From the IMG/VR virus record IMGVR_UViG_3300006925_000010, positions 1 through 64,000 of that record: a stretch of DNA of 64,000 nt, one strand, 5' to 3'. The stretch's first letter is position 1, and each line of letters starts with the position of its first letter. Under the pieces are notes generated by a model. It ran no database searches and was not told where the DNA came from. It saw only the letters and a list, made by a program, of their open reading frames with translations. A program made the translations under genes and the position numbers. Positions 8,089 through 15,494 of the stretch are shown here, one piece after another. The stretch comes from a virus.

Positions 8089-8997
8089 ATGGGATTCGAT
8101 AGAGCAAAAAATGCCTTTAACGGGTTATTAAACAATAAAATTGCAGAAGCAAGTAGTAAGTTAGGAAATAAGAACCCTCTTGCAAAAACATTCTTTGATC
8201 GTATGGTTGGCTCTGCATTTCCAGGATACGGATTACCATCTAACCCAAACACAAATTTAACAGCAACAGAAATTAATGCTAGACTAGGTGCTTTATTGGC
8301 AGAAGCAGAAATAGTTGCTGGAGCCTCTGAAGCTCTCGATACAGACGAAACACTTAAGAATTCTTATGATTGGAGAGCAAGACTTAGACCTAAGAAAGGT
8401 GGAGAATCGTTGTTTTACCAAAAAACAACAGATAGCCCTGAATTTGACGACTACTTACTAAGACCTATCGAAGAGTCTGGTGGAATGGTTTGGCAGTATA
8501 CTCCAACTATTATGTATCAAGCACAAACAAATTACGGGCAGGCACACCACCAAGGCATGAATTATCAGATAAACACTTTTGAAAATTCTGTACCGCCTGC
8601 ATTGCCTGTTACAGCAGACTTTACTGCAAACAATATTTACGAAGCACGTTATCTGTTAGCAATTTTTACATTTTTAAAGATATGTGGTAAAGGAACATTC
8701 GGTGATTCAGCAGTGAAAAGCGGAGATTATGGTAGGCCACCACCTGTGTTACTATTTGAATATATGGGAGATCATATGTTTAATAAAGTACCAGTTGTTG
8801 TTACAAGTTATAGTATTTCTCTACCAGATGAAGTTGACTATGTTCCTGTAAAAGTTGGAACAACAGTTACGCATGTACCTACTCGTACAAACATAATGGT
8901 TAACTTAGAAGTAACATACACACCACAAAAACTTAGAAGGCAGTTTGATCTTAACAAACTTACTAGCGGTGAAGCATACAAGGATGGATTCATTTAA
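8089..8997 (+). CDS. Baseplate tail-tube junction protein, gp48/gp54-like
   Basis: A 302-aa protein with the features of T4-like tube-cap proteins: YDWRARLRPK near residue 100, then YTPTIMYQAQTNYG, a hydrophobic segment YEARYLLAIFTFLK near residue 185, and PPPVLLFEYMGDHMFN with PVVVTSYSISLPDEVDYV in the C-terminal third. gp48 and gp54 form the cap on which tube polymerisation starts. Cyanophage genomes often carry gp48 beside gp53, as here, so gp48 is slightly preferred; sequence alone does not separate it from gp54. Its stop codon overlaps the gp53 start (TAATG). Confidence 0.7.
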   Translation: MGFDRAKNAFNGLLNNKIAEASSKLGNKNPLAKTFFDRMVGSAFPGYGLPSNPNTNLTATEINARLGALLAEAEIVAGASEALDTDETLKNSYDWRARLRPKKGGESLFYQKTTDSPEFDDYLLRPIEESGGMVWQYTPTIMYQAQTNYGQAHHQGMNYQINTFENSVPPALPVTADFTANNIYEARYLLAIFTFLKICGKGTFGDSAVKSGDYGRPPPVLLFEYMGDHMFNKVPVVVTSYSISLPDEVDYVPVKVGTTVTHVPTRTNIMVNLEVTYTPQKLRRQFDLNKLTSGEAYKDGFI

Positions 8998-9299
8998 TGG
9001 CTACATATAAGAGAAATAGTTTTTTGCAAAATGCAACATACCGAGACAATCAATTTCTAGACGTAAATGTAGGTCTACCAAGCATTGGCAAAAGCATCAA
9101 TGACGAAACATTTGTAATAACACCTGAGTACGAAGAGAGGCCAGACAAACTAGCACATGTGCTATACGAATCATCTTCATTATGGTGGGTGTTTGCGGCA
9201 AGGAATCCGGATATTTTAAAAGATCCGTTGGGAGACTTTAAAGCAGGAACTACTATTAAGTTACCTGCGAGTACTTCTATACAGAATATAACAGGTTAA
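8997..9299 (+). CDS. 53: Baseplate wedge protein gp53
   Basis: A compact 100-aa protein with the gp53 core: RPDKLAHVLYESSSLWWVFAARN followed by NPDILKDPLGDFKAGTTIKLP. In T4 gp53 (196 aa) a LysM-like domain clamps neighbouring wedges in the baseplate; here mainly that core is kept. Overlaps the gp48-like gene by one base and is two bases from the next gene. Confidence 0.88.
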   Translation: MATYKRNSFLQNATYRDNQFLDVNVGLPSIGKSINDETFVITPEYEERPDKLAHVLYESSSLWWVFAARNPDILKDPLGDFKAGTTIKLPASTSIQNITG

Positions 9300-9300
9300 T

Positions 9301-11658
9301 ATGGCCACAGATATACCTAAATATGATGACCCATACGTAGGCGAAGTTTACGGCAACGTTCTCGATAACTTTGCTAACTCTACTTATTACGCAAAATTAT
9401 ACATGCTTAGATCATCATTAAGCCTAGCCGCTCACTCTGGTGTTGCCTCTATAGACCCTTCTCTCACAGGACCGCCCGGAGATCAAGTAATACTTGCACA
9501 AACAGGTGTAACTGCCGCAACCATAGACGATATAACTATAGAGTCGCTAACAGCAACAGACGGTCCAAATGCTATTGAATTAAAATTTACTGTCAAGCAA
9601 CCAGGGGCGGCAACATTCTTAGACCAACTGGCTCTGTCAAGGTTATACTTAGATCAAAAGAATACTGCAATACCGGTGGTGTTTTTAGAAATAGGATTTA
9701 AAGGATATACTGGAGATTTCGAAGATGAAGACTCCGAAGAGTCTGGAAAATTCGAATCAGATATTGCTGGACCATATCGATGGAAGTTACACATAACAGA
9801 TGTTAATGTAGAAGTAAATCAAGGCGGTAGTCAGTACGACTTCACAGCAATACCATCGAAGAGCTATTCGTTTACTAGTCCGTTGTTTAAACTGCCAACA
9901 AACTTTGCATCGGTTGGTAAGACAATCACAGAACATGTAACCAGTTTGCAAGAGCAATTAAACACCTACCACAAAGACGTACCAGATCATGCAGTTGCAG
10001 ATGAAGTTGAGTTTGACTTAACTGGACTTATAGGCAGTGAATCAAATGAAGATGGTACAAATAAGGCAGGTAAAATTACCAATGAGGATTTATATACCAG
10101 TGCTGATCAAGATGCTGACGACAGAAATAGACTACTAAACGAAACTTATGCAATAGGCGATGCAGTTGAAGGAAGGCAAGCATTTGTTGATGCTCCATTA
10201 GACGAAGGTGAAGAACCTGAGCAAGTTTTTGATCAAGACAAAATCATGGTACCAAAAGATATAACCATAGAAAAATATTTTGCAATCCTGTTAAGCATGA
10301 ATGAGGAGTTTCATCAGAAAATTTCTAGAAAGGAAACACTTGATGATCCTGGTTCAGAAATTAAAAAAGGCGAGGCATACGTTTATTGGTTTAAAATGAC
10401 AGCCAATCTCGAACAACTTGGATGGGATAAGAAAAGAAACAAGTATGGCCACAAAGTAACGTTCAAACCAATACTATATAAAAGTTCAAGAGATGATATT
10501 ATAGTTGATGCCAAAGAAGCCGAGGTTCCTGCCAAAGATTACGAATCAAGAGCTCAGCAAATAGTTGAAAGCGGTGGACTCAAAAAAGCATACAATTATA
10601 TCTTCACAGGACTTAATGATCAAATAAAAAGTCTCGATATAAAATACGATAACGGTATAGCATTAATTCTGCCACCGTCTGGCGGAGCAATAGGTTCTGC
10701 GGCAGTAGTGTTAGCAGAAAAGGCAGGAACAATAAAAGCAGATGAGGATGTAACATTAGACGGTGTAGTAGAAAATCTAATAGAAGCCAAGAAAGAACAA
10801 AATGACAAAGACATATTCAAAGACTTCATGGACGGCATTAACAAACTAAAGGATCTTGCAGAGAACGGATTAAATGGTATTGTTGATCAGCTCACTGATG
10901 CCACAGGCCTAGACATTGGCATAATATCAGGCGCATTAAAAGACAACAACGAACAAAATCAACAGGCATTAGAAGCGGCATTAGATGCCGCCGACTTAAA
11001 GAAGTTAAGAGAACAAAACGAAATCAATAACCCAACCGTTGAATCGTTTGAAGAGTATACAGCAGAAATGAGCCAATACCATTATGCTGTAGATTTAACT
11101 AACCCAATGGAACAAAGTAATAGTATAACTGCTGACCAATTAGAAAAACTTGGATACTTAACAGTAAAGGAAGTTCAAGACGCAGGAGCCGAAATATTGC
11201 CTAAAACTACGGCCACTGATGCAAGTGGTAAAGACCCTGGCAGTGATGCCGCAACAATTAAAAAAGGTAGTGTTTCTAATACATTGTTTGGATTCATAGC
11301 AGGACAACATCAAGCAGACTTGGCGTTTATGTTAGAACTAGATATGACATTGAGAGGCGATCCGTGGTATTTAGGAAATGACGGAGATAAGTCTACTAAC
11401 GAAGCTCAAGCAAACTATTACGGCGATGATAATCACATATACCTAACTATACGCTCACCAAAAACATTCGATTTGGACTGGAGAGACGAAGATAGTGATA
11501 TAAATACTGGTTATTGGAGAGGCGACGGTCTGTCAAGATCATTTGGTGGAGTATATAGATTGATCAGTGTAGTAAATTCTTTCTCTGGTGGTGAATACAC
11601 ATGCGAAGTAAATGCCCAAAGAATAGTACCTCCGATACCTAAAGGAACAGCAACGTAA
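9301..11658 (+). CDS. Large baseplate hub protein, probably gp27-like
   Basis: A 785-aa virion protein lying between gp53 and gp5. The N-terminal part has VFLEIGFKGYTG near residue 135 and SKSYSFTSPLFKLP near 190. The middle carries KAYNYIFTGLNDQIKSLDIKYD (about residues 430-450), and the C-terminal part LELDMTLRGDPWYLG (about 675-690) and YTCEVNAQRIVPPIP; such repeated beta-rich segments are typical of hub proteins of the gp27/gpD class. T4 gp27 is 391 aa, so this is twice as long, with an Asp/Glu-rich helical insertion around 480-570. The gp27 call rests on position beside gp5 and on these motifs, not on clear sequence match. Confidence 0.6.
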   Translation: MATDIPKYDDPYVGEVYGNVLDNFANSTYYAKLYMLRSSLSLAAHSGVASIDPSLTGPPGDQVILAQTGVTAATIDDITIESLTATDGPNAIELKFTVKQPGAATFLDQLALSRLYLDQKNTAIPVVFLEIGFKGYTGDFEDEDSEESGKFESDIAGPYRWKLHITDVNVEVNQGGSQYDFTAIPSKSYSFTSPLFKLPTNFASVGKTITEHVTSLQEQLNTYHKDVPDHAVADEVEFDLTGLIGSESNEDGTNKAGKITNEDLYTSADQDADDRNRLLNETYAIGDAVEGRQAFVDAPLDEGEEPEQVFDQDKIMVPKDITIEKYFAILLSMNEEFHQKISRKETLDDPGSEIKKGEAYVYWFKMTANLEQLGWDKKRNKYGHKVTFKPILYKSSRDDIIVDAKEAEVPAKDYESRAQQIVESGGLKKAYNYIFTGLNDQIKSLDIKYDNGIALILPPSGGAIGSAAVVLAEKAGTIKADEDVTLDGVVENLIEAKKEQNDKDIFKDFMDGINKLKDLAENGLNGIVDQLTDATGLDIGIISGALKDNNEQNQQALEAALDAADLKKLREQNEINNPTVESFEEYTAEMSQYHYAVDLTNPMEQSNSITADQLEKLGYLTVKEVQDAGAEILPKTTATDASGKDPGSDAATIKKGSVSNTLFGFIAGQHQADLAFMLELDMTLRGDPWYLGNDGDKSTNEAQANYYGDDNHIYLTIRSPKTFDLDWRDEDSDINTGYWRGDGLSRSFGGVYRLISVVNSFSGGEYTCEVNAQRIVPPIPKGTAT

Positions 11659-13088
11659 TGGCATATAATAGTAACAAACAAAATCAGAGAATGGACCAAG
11701 GCAAGTCCAAATACATTGCTAGTATTAGTAAACGTAATCTAAGTTTAATTTACCGGGCTGAAATTTGTAATGTTAAAGATCTAAGTAGATCAGGGCGATT
11801 TGAAGTGTTTATACCTGCACTAGATGGCAGTAGAGGTAATACTAACTCACATATACCTTGCACATATACATCACCATTTGCAGGTGGTACCAATGTAGAA
11901 GGACTAGGCTTAGATATCAAAGATCCAATTGGCACACAAAAAGCATATGGCATGTGGATGGTACCACCAGATGTAGGTAATGAAGTTCTTGTGGTATTTG
12001 CAGACGGTGTTGCCAGTCAGGCATGCATGATAAGTTGTATGTTCCCAGATAAATTAACACACATGGTACCTGGTATGCCAGCAGGAAAAAGTTATTCTGA
12101 TCCAAGTTTAATGATGCCTGTAGCAGAAAAGAATAGACGTGATGAAAAACCAACACACAACGATGCTGTTAGACCTGCACATTTAGACCTAGCAGAAGGA
12201 ATAACAGTTCAAGGATTGTTACAAGATCCTCTAAGAGGTGCAGGAACAAGCGGCTCAAGAAGAGAATCTCCAAGTGAAGTGTTTGGTATACTTACCCCTG
12301 GACCAAGAGATCCAAAAAACTTTAATAATAGACTAGGTGGACATCAGTTTATCATGGACGATAAACTAACAAATTCATTAATAAGACTTCGTACTAAGGG
12401 CGGAGTTCAAATACTGCTTGATGATACAACCGGCAGTATATACATGGTTAACAAACGTGGTAATGCGTGGTTTGAATTAAATGCAAACGGCGATATAAAC
12501 TTATTTGGACAAGGTTCTATAAACGTAAGATCAGAGCAAAACTTAAATTTACGAGCTGATAAAAATATTAATATTGAAGCAGGACAAAACGTAAACATGA
12601 AAGCCGCAGGTGACAGAAAAGCAGACGGGGACTATGCAGGCATTAATATATTAGGAGCATTGGGACTACCACCTAAAGGTATAGGTGGCAATATTAGATT
12701 TGAAGCGGCTGGCGAACTGTCAGGATTTGGTACTAGAAATGTGCAAATCACATCAGCAGGTGGAGACATAGACTTTAGTGCCGCAGGTAAGATTGCAAAT
12801 TCTGGTGCAAAGTTTGATGTATTTACAACAGGCATTTCTCAGACTTCTGGAGACGGAATTTCAATGATAACAACAGGTGCATTCCAGGCCATAGCGGCAA
12901 CAGGAGCAACATTAACTTCAGCGGCACCAGTGTCGTTGCTTGGTTCCACAGTATTACTAAACAGCGGCTCAGGAGCAATACCAATGCCAGCCATTCCGGC
13001 AGTACCGGCACCACAAATAGGCACAAACAAATTCAAAGATGCGGCGGCCAAGCCAGCAGAGTTTAAAAGACCTGAGGATGGAGAATAA
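11658..13088 (+). CDS. 5: Baseplate hub spike protein gp5 without lysozyme domain
   Basis: An N-terminal OB-fold region (RAEICNVKDLSRSGRFEVFIP, residues about 33-53; VPPDVGNEVLVVFADG near 97-112) is followed by a segment with GHQFIMDD and GGVQILLDDTTGSIYMVN, and then a repetitive beta-helix: FELNANGDINLFG, NLNLRADKNINIEA and similar repeats, as in gp5 and VgrG spikes. T4 gp5 carries a lysozyme domain between these parts; none is present here (476 aa versus 575 aa). A Pro/Ala-rich tail follows the spike. The next gene carries a lysozyme-related lobe, so the functions may be divided between two proteins. Confidence 0.85.
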   Translation: MAYNSNKQNQRMDQGKSKYIASISKRNLSLIYRAEICNVKDLSRSGRFEVFIPALDGSRGNTNSHIPCTYTSPFAGGTNVEGLGLDIKDPIGTQKAYGMWMVPPDVGNEVLVVFADGVASQACMISCMFPDKLTHMVPGMPAGKSYSDPSLMMPVAEKNRRDEKPTHNDAVRPAHLDLAEGITVQGLLQDPLRGAGTSGSRRESPSEVFGILTPGPRDPKNFNNRLGGHQFIMDDKLTNSLIRLRTKGGVQILLDDTTGSIYMVNKRGNAWFELNANGDINLFGQGSINVRSEQNLNLRADKNINIEAGQNVNMKAAGDRKADGDYAGINILGALGLPPKGIGGNIRFEAAGELSGFGTRNVQITSAGGDIDFSAAGKIANSGAKFDVFTTGISQTSGDGISMITTGAFQAIAATGATLTSAAPVSLLGSTVLLNSGSGAIPMPAIPAVPAPQIGTNKFKDAAAKPAEFKRPEDGE

Positions 13089-13090
13089 GC

Positions 13091-14485
13091 ATGGCTGATC
13101 CAATTTATGAAAAAGATGTAGGCGATGTTCTAACACCAGAAGAATTGTATCGAGCGATGGGCGGCAAGTCTAATAATACCACTGAAGGCGAGGACGGCAC
13201 TGAAGATGTTTCTGGTGAAGAAAGTGGATCTCAATCTTTGGCTCCAACTGGAGGCTTACGAACAGGAAAAATAGACGAGATAGATTCTATTTGCCAAACA
13301 ACATTAACCAGTGAACCGTATATAGGCCATGCAACAGCAGATCCTGTTAACGACTCAGCAAAAGAGCCAGCACAAGATCCCGCAGTAGAAGAATCACTGA
13401 ATCCAGCCTCTTCAAGTAACGAAGATGGTAAACCAGATGATGTACAAACAACAGAAGGCAGTAACGTAGGTGCAGGGTTCGTGGACAAGGCCGGCAATGC
13501 CATAGCATTATCTAGTAGTGCAATTCAATCAGCATCAGGTACACTTTCTGAAGGCCTCTCAACTGCTAATGGCATAATGCAGGACCCAGCAGGTGCGGCG
13601 GCTGGTGCTCTTACTGATGCCTTAGGCGGCAATCCTGTGTATGACGAAGCATTAGGAATTCTTAATAATTTTAACACAATGAATGCTGAGAAGTTAGTAG
13701 AAATAATGGGACTAGGAGGGATGATTGCTGGAATTAAAGCGGCATTACCACCAATAAGATTCCCTACATCAAATGCACTAATGGAAAAAATAATAGGCTT
13801 ACAAAAAGAACTATCAGCATTACAGGCTCAACTTAATCAATTTGGTTTAGATAAGTTAGGCTTTGACTTAGACTTACTGTCAGCAGATATGCAAAATATG
13901 AAGGGTTTAATTAACGATGCAATAGCAGTCGCCAAAGACGGGCAGGACTTAATAAACATTTTAAAAGAAAACGGAATCACAATGCCAGTTGATGGTGAAC
14001 GAATTTTTGAAGATGCATTTGGTAATAAACTAGTAGATTTTAGTGCTGGTTTAGGTCCAGTAGGTGCAACGTTAGGTTTAATCACAGACATGAATAAAAC
14101 ATATAATACCATAGCAGATGATATTGATGTACCTTTACATGAGAATGGCAGACTTGCAATTACCAGTTTTGCTCAAAGTGTGGGTCCTGAAGTTTTTGCT
14201 GGAAGCAGAGTCAGAGACTTCATTAATGCTGGTAGAAATGATTTGGTTGGCAGAGAAATGCAAAAATGGGTACTGAATAGACCAGGTGGTACAGTAGACC
14301 CAGTATTAGTAGGAAGAAGACAATACGAATCTCAATTTTTTCAAACTCCAGATGAAATGGAGATTAACTTTGGAGAATTAGCAGACGGTGGAACTACATG
14401 GGCCGAGTTAGCATACATGCTTAAAAGACAACGTGAAGAGTTCTATGTCAAGAAGACTTCTGAAGATGGACCAGCAGACAGTTAA
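13091..14485 (+). CDS. Baseplate protein with C-terminal GH24 lysozyme lobe, catalytic lobe missing
   Basis: The first 130 residues are acidic and low-complexity; the middle (130-340) is helical with several Ala/Gly stretches and LQKELSALQAQL coiled coil. Near residues 350-420 the sequence reads RLAITSFAQSVGPEVF, SRVRDFINAGR, EMQKW and DPVLVGRRQYESQFF. This matches the C-terminal lobe of phage lysozymes of the GH24 type, where the order is ALVSFxxNVG, STLLRxLNxG, W, and GLxxRRxxE. The N-terminal lobe with the catalytic Glu and the YxDxxGxxTIGxG motif is not visible. So this is either a wall-binding remnant or a structural protein. It lies immediately after gp5, which in T4 contains the tail lysozyme. 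Confidence 0.6.
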   Translation: MADPIYEKDVGDVLTPEELYRAMGGKSNNTTEGEDGTEDVSGEESGSQSLAPTGGLRTGKIDEIDSICQTTLTSEPYIGHATADPVNDSAKEPAQDPAVEESLNPASSSNEDGKPDDVQTTEGSNVGAGFVDKAGNAIALSSSAIQSASGTLSEGLSTANGIMQDPAGAAAGALTDALGGNPVYDEALGILNNFNTMNAEKLVEIMGLGGMIAGIKAALPPIRFPTSNALMEKIIGLQKELSALQAQLNQFGLDKLGFDLDLLSADMQNMKGLINDAIAVAKDGQDLINILKENGITMPVDGERIFEDAFGNKLVDFSAGLGPVGATLGLITDMNKTYNTIADDIDVPLHENGRLAITSFAQSVGPEVFAGSRVRDFINAGRNDLVGREMQKWVLNRPGGTVDPVLVGRRQYESQFFQTPDEMEINFGELADGGTTWAELAYMLKRQREEFYVKKTSEDGPADS

Positions 14486-14487
14486 TC

Positions 14488-14652
14488 TTACTTTTCGTTG
14501 ATTTTCTGTGTAAGTTCGTTAATTCTTTTATAAGCATTATATTTCATTTCTTGCTCATTAGCAACTTCTTGCTCTAAGATTTTAACTCTACTTTCCAGAT
14601 TCAATGCCATCTTTCTATAAACTTCTGCTTCTGTGTTTTCATGATTAGGCAT
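14488..14652 (-). CDS. Small coiled-coil protein, unknown
   Basis: A 54-residue frame beginning MPNHENTEAEVYRKM, mostly Glu/Lys-rich helix with heptad-like spacing (LESRVKILEQEVANEQE) and ending INELTQKINEK. It ends two bases after the plus-strand gene at 14485, converging with it. It lies downstream of a terminator and two palindromes. No function can be assigned; the composition and codon use look like a real phage gene. Confidence 0.5.
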   Translation of the reverse strand: MPNHENTEAEVYRKMALNLESRVKILEQEVANEQEMKYNAYKRINELTQKINEK

Positions 14653-14659
14653 ACATATA

Positions 14660-14678
14660 TTTACATAACTTATGTAAA
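14660..14678. repeat. Perfect 19-nt palindrome before the small coiled-coil gene
   Basis: TTTACATAA-C-TTATGTAAA is a nine-base perfect inverted repeat around one base, eight bases upstream of the minus-strand start codon at 14652. It could be a protein operator or an RNA hairpin that hides the ribosome site. Confidence 0.55.
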
Positions 14679-14680
14679 AT

Positions 14681-14695
14681 CCTATAGAATATAGG
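14681..14695. repeat. Perfect 15-nt palindrome CCTATA-GAA-TATAGG
   Basis: A six-base perfect inverted repeat around GAA, two bases from the 19-nt palindrome. Together they fill the gap between the terminator at 14697-14719 and the 54-aa gene. Confidence 0.5.
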
Positions 14696-14696
14696 T

Positions 14697-14719
14697 AAAA
14701 AAGGGCAGTTGCCTGCCCT
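14697..14719 (-). terminator. Rho-independent terminator of the 80-aa gene
   Basis: Read on the minus strand: stem AGGGCAG, loop GCAA, CTGCCCT, then six T. It begins five bases after the stop of the 80-aa gene. This is a canonical, strong terminator. Confidence 0.85.
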
Positions 14720-14723
14720 CTAT

Positions 14724-14966
14724 CTAGCCGGTTACCATCTTTCGCATTTCTGCAAATTCTGGTGGCACAACTTTGGAGTTGTATCGAAAATTACCAACAA
14801 GATTGATTGTATTAAACAAACAATACTTCTTGGATTTTGCATCATAGATGCCAAAGGTAACATAACGTTTTTTAGATTCGTAAATCTTAATAAAACTAGC
14901 ACCATTTCGATTACGTTCTTCCGCATGTGCCCAAATATCATTGAACACGTTAGAAAGGTGACGCAT
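14724..14966 (-). CDS. Small hypothetical protein, 80 aa
   Basis: The frame starts MRHLSNVFNDIWAHAEERN and contains FIKIYESKKRYVTFGIYDAKSKKYCLFNT, suggesting a small alpha plus beta fold. It has an AGGGGAT ribosome site a few bases before the start and its own terminator after it, so it is a real monocistronic gene. I do not recognise a family. It runs against the surrounding late genes, so it is probably expressed earlier than they are. Confidence 0.65.
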   Translation of the reverse strand: MRHLSNVFNDIWAHAEERNRNGASFIKIYESKKRYVTFGIYDAKSKKYCLFNTINLVGNFRYNSKVVPPEFAEMRKMVTG

Positions 14967-15106
14967 TTCTATCCCCTTTTCGTTAATTTTAGGGAGTAAC
15001 TACTAAAGTTACGGTATCACACAATGTATGTGCTTATATGTATTTAAACATAATACATGCATTTAGTCAACCTTTTTGGTAAAATAAAACCCATTATATT
15101 GATTCT

Positions 15107-15114
15107 GATAAATA
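15107..15114 (+). promoter_or_regulatory. Late promoter octamer GATAAATA at gp25 start
   Basis: The octamer begins 13 nt before the A of the gp25 ATG at 15120. With T4 spacing (octamer at -13 to -6) transcription would start at the start codon itself. Confidence 0.7.
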
Positions 15115-15119
15115 ACAGT

Positions 15120-15494
15120 ATGGCTAGATTAATAGGGTTCAGTACAGTAGATAAAGGTAAAGCACCGTTTCGTGTGCTTGGCAAAGAATGTGTGCTAAGA
15201 GATTTACAAAACGAGTTCTACACTAAGAAAGGTGAACGCCCAATGAGACCAAGTTTTGGTTGCATTATTTGGGACTTGCTTATGGACCCAGCAACTGGAG
15301 AAGTTGAAAAACTTGCCAAAGAAGATATACAACGAATTTTAAAAAGAGACCCTAGGGTAGCAGAGAAAAAAGTTAAGGTAATTGTACTAGATAATTCGAT
15401 TAGTGCAGAGGTTGTAATTGATGTTATTCCGTTCAACTCGGTAGAAACATTATTCCTAACTTATAATCAGCAAATAGAAGAAGGTATTAGTTAA
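15120..15494 (+). CDS. 25: Baseplate wedge protein gp25
   Basis: A 124-aa protein with the gp25/T6SS TssE-type fold: NEFYTKKGERPMRPSFGC (about residues 31-49), then DLLMDP, a helical part ending in RDPRVAEKKVKVIVLD, and EVVIDVIPFNSVETL. gp25 links wedges to the sheath end. T4 gp25 is 132 aa. The start at 15120 is chosen because the frame can also open at 15057, but that start would place the late octamer inside the gene and add hydrophobic residues not seen in gp25. The stop overlaps the gp6 start (TAATG). Confidence 0.9.
   Translation: MARLIGFSTVDKGKAPFRVLGKECVLRDLQNEFYTKKGERPMRPSFGCIIWDLLMDPATGEVEKLAKEDIQRILKRDPRVAEKKVKVIVLDNSISAEVVIDVIPFNSVETLFLTYNQQIEEGIS

Noticed and set aside
15057-15119. 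Longer start of gp25
   Set aside because: Would add 21 hydrophobic residues not known in gp25 and would put the late octamer at 15107 inside the gene.
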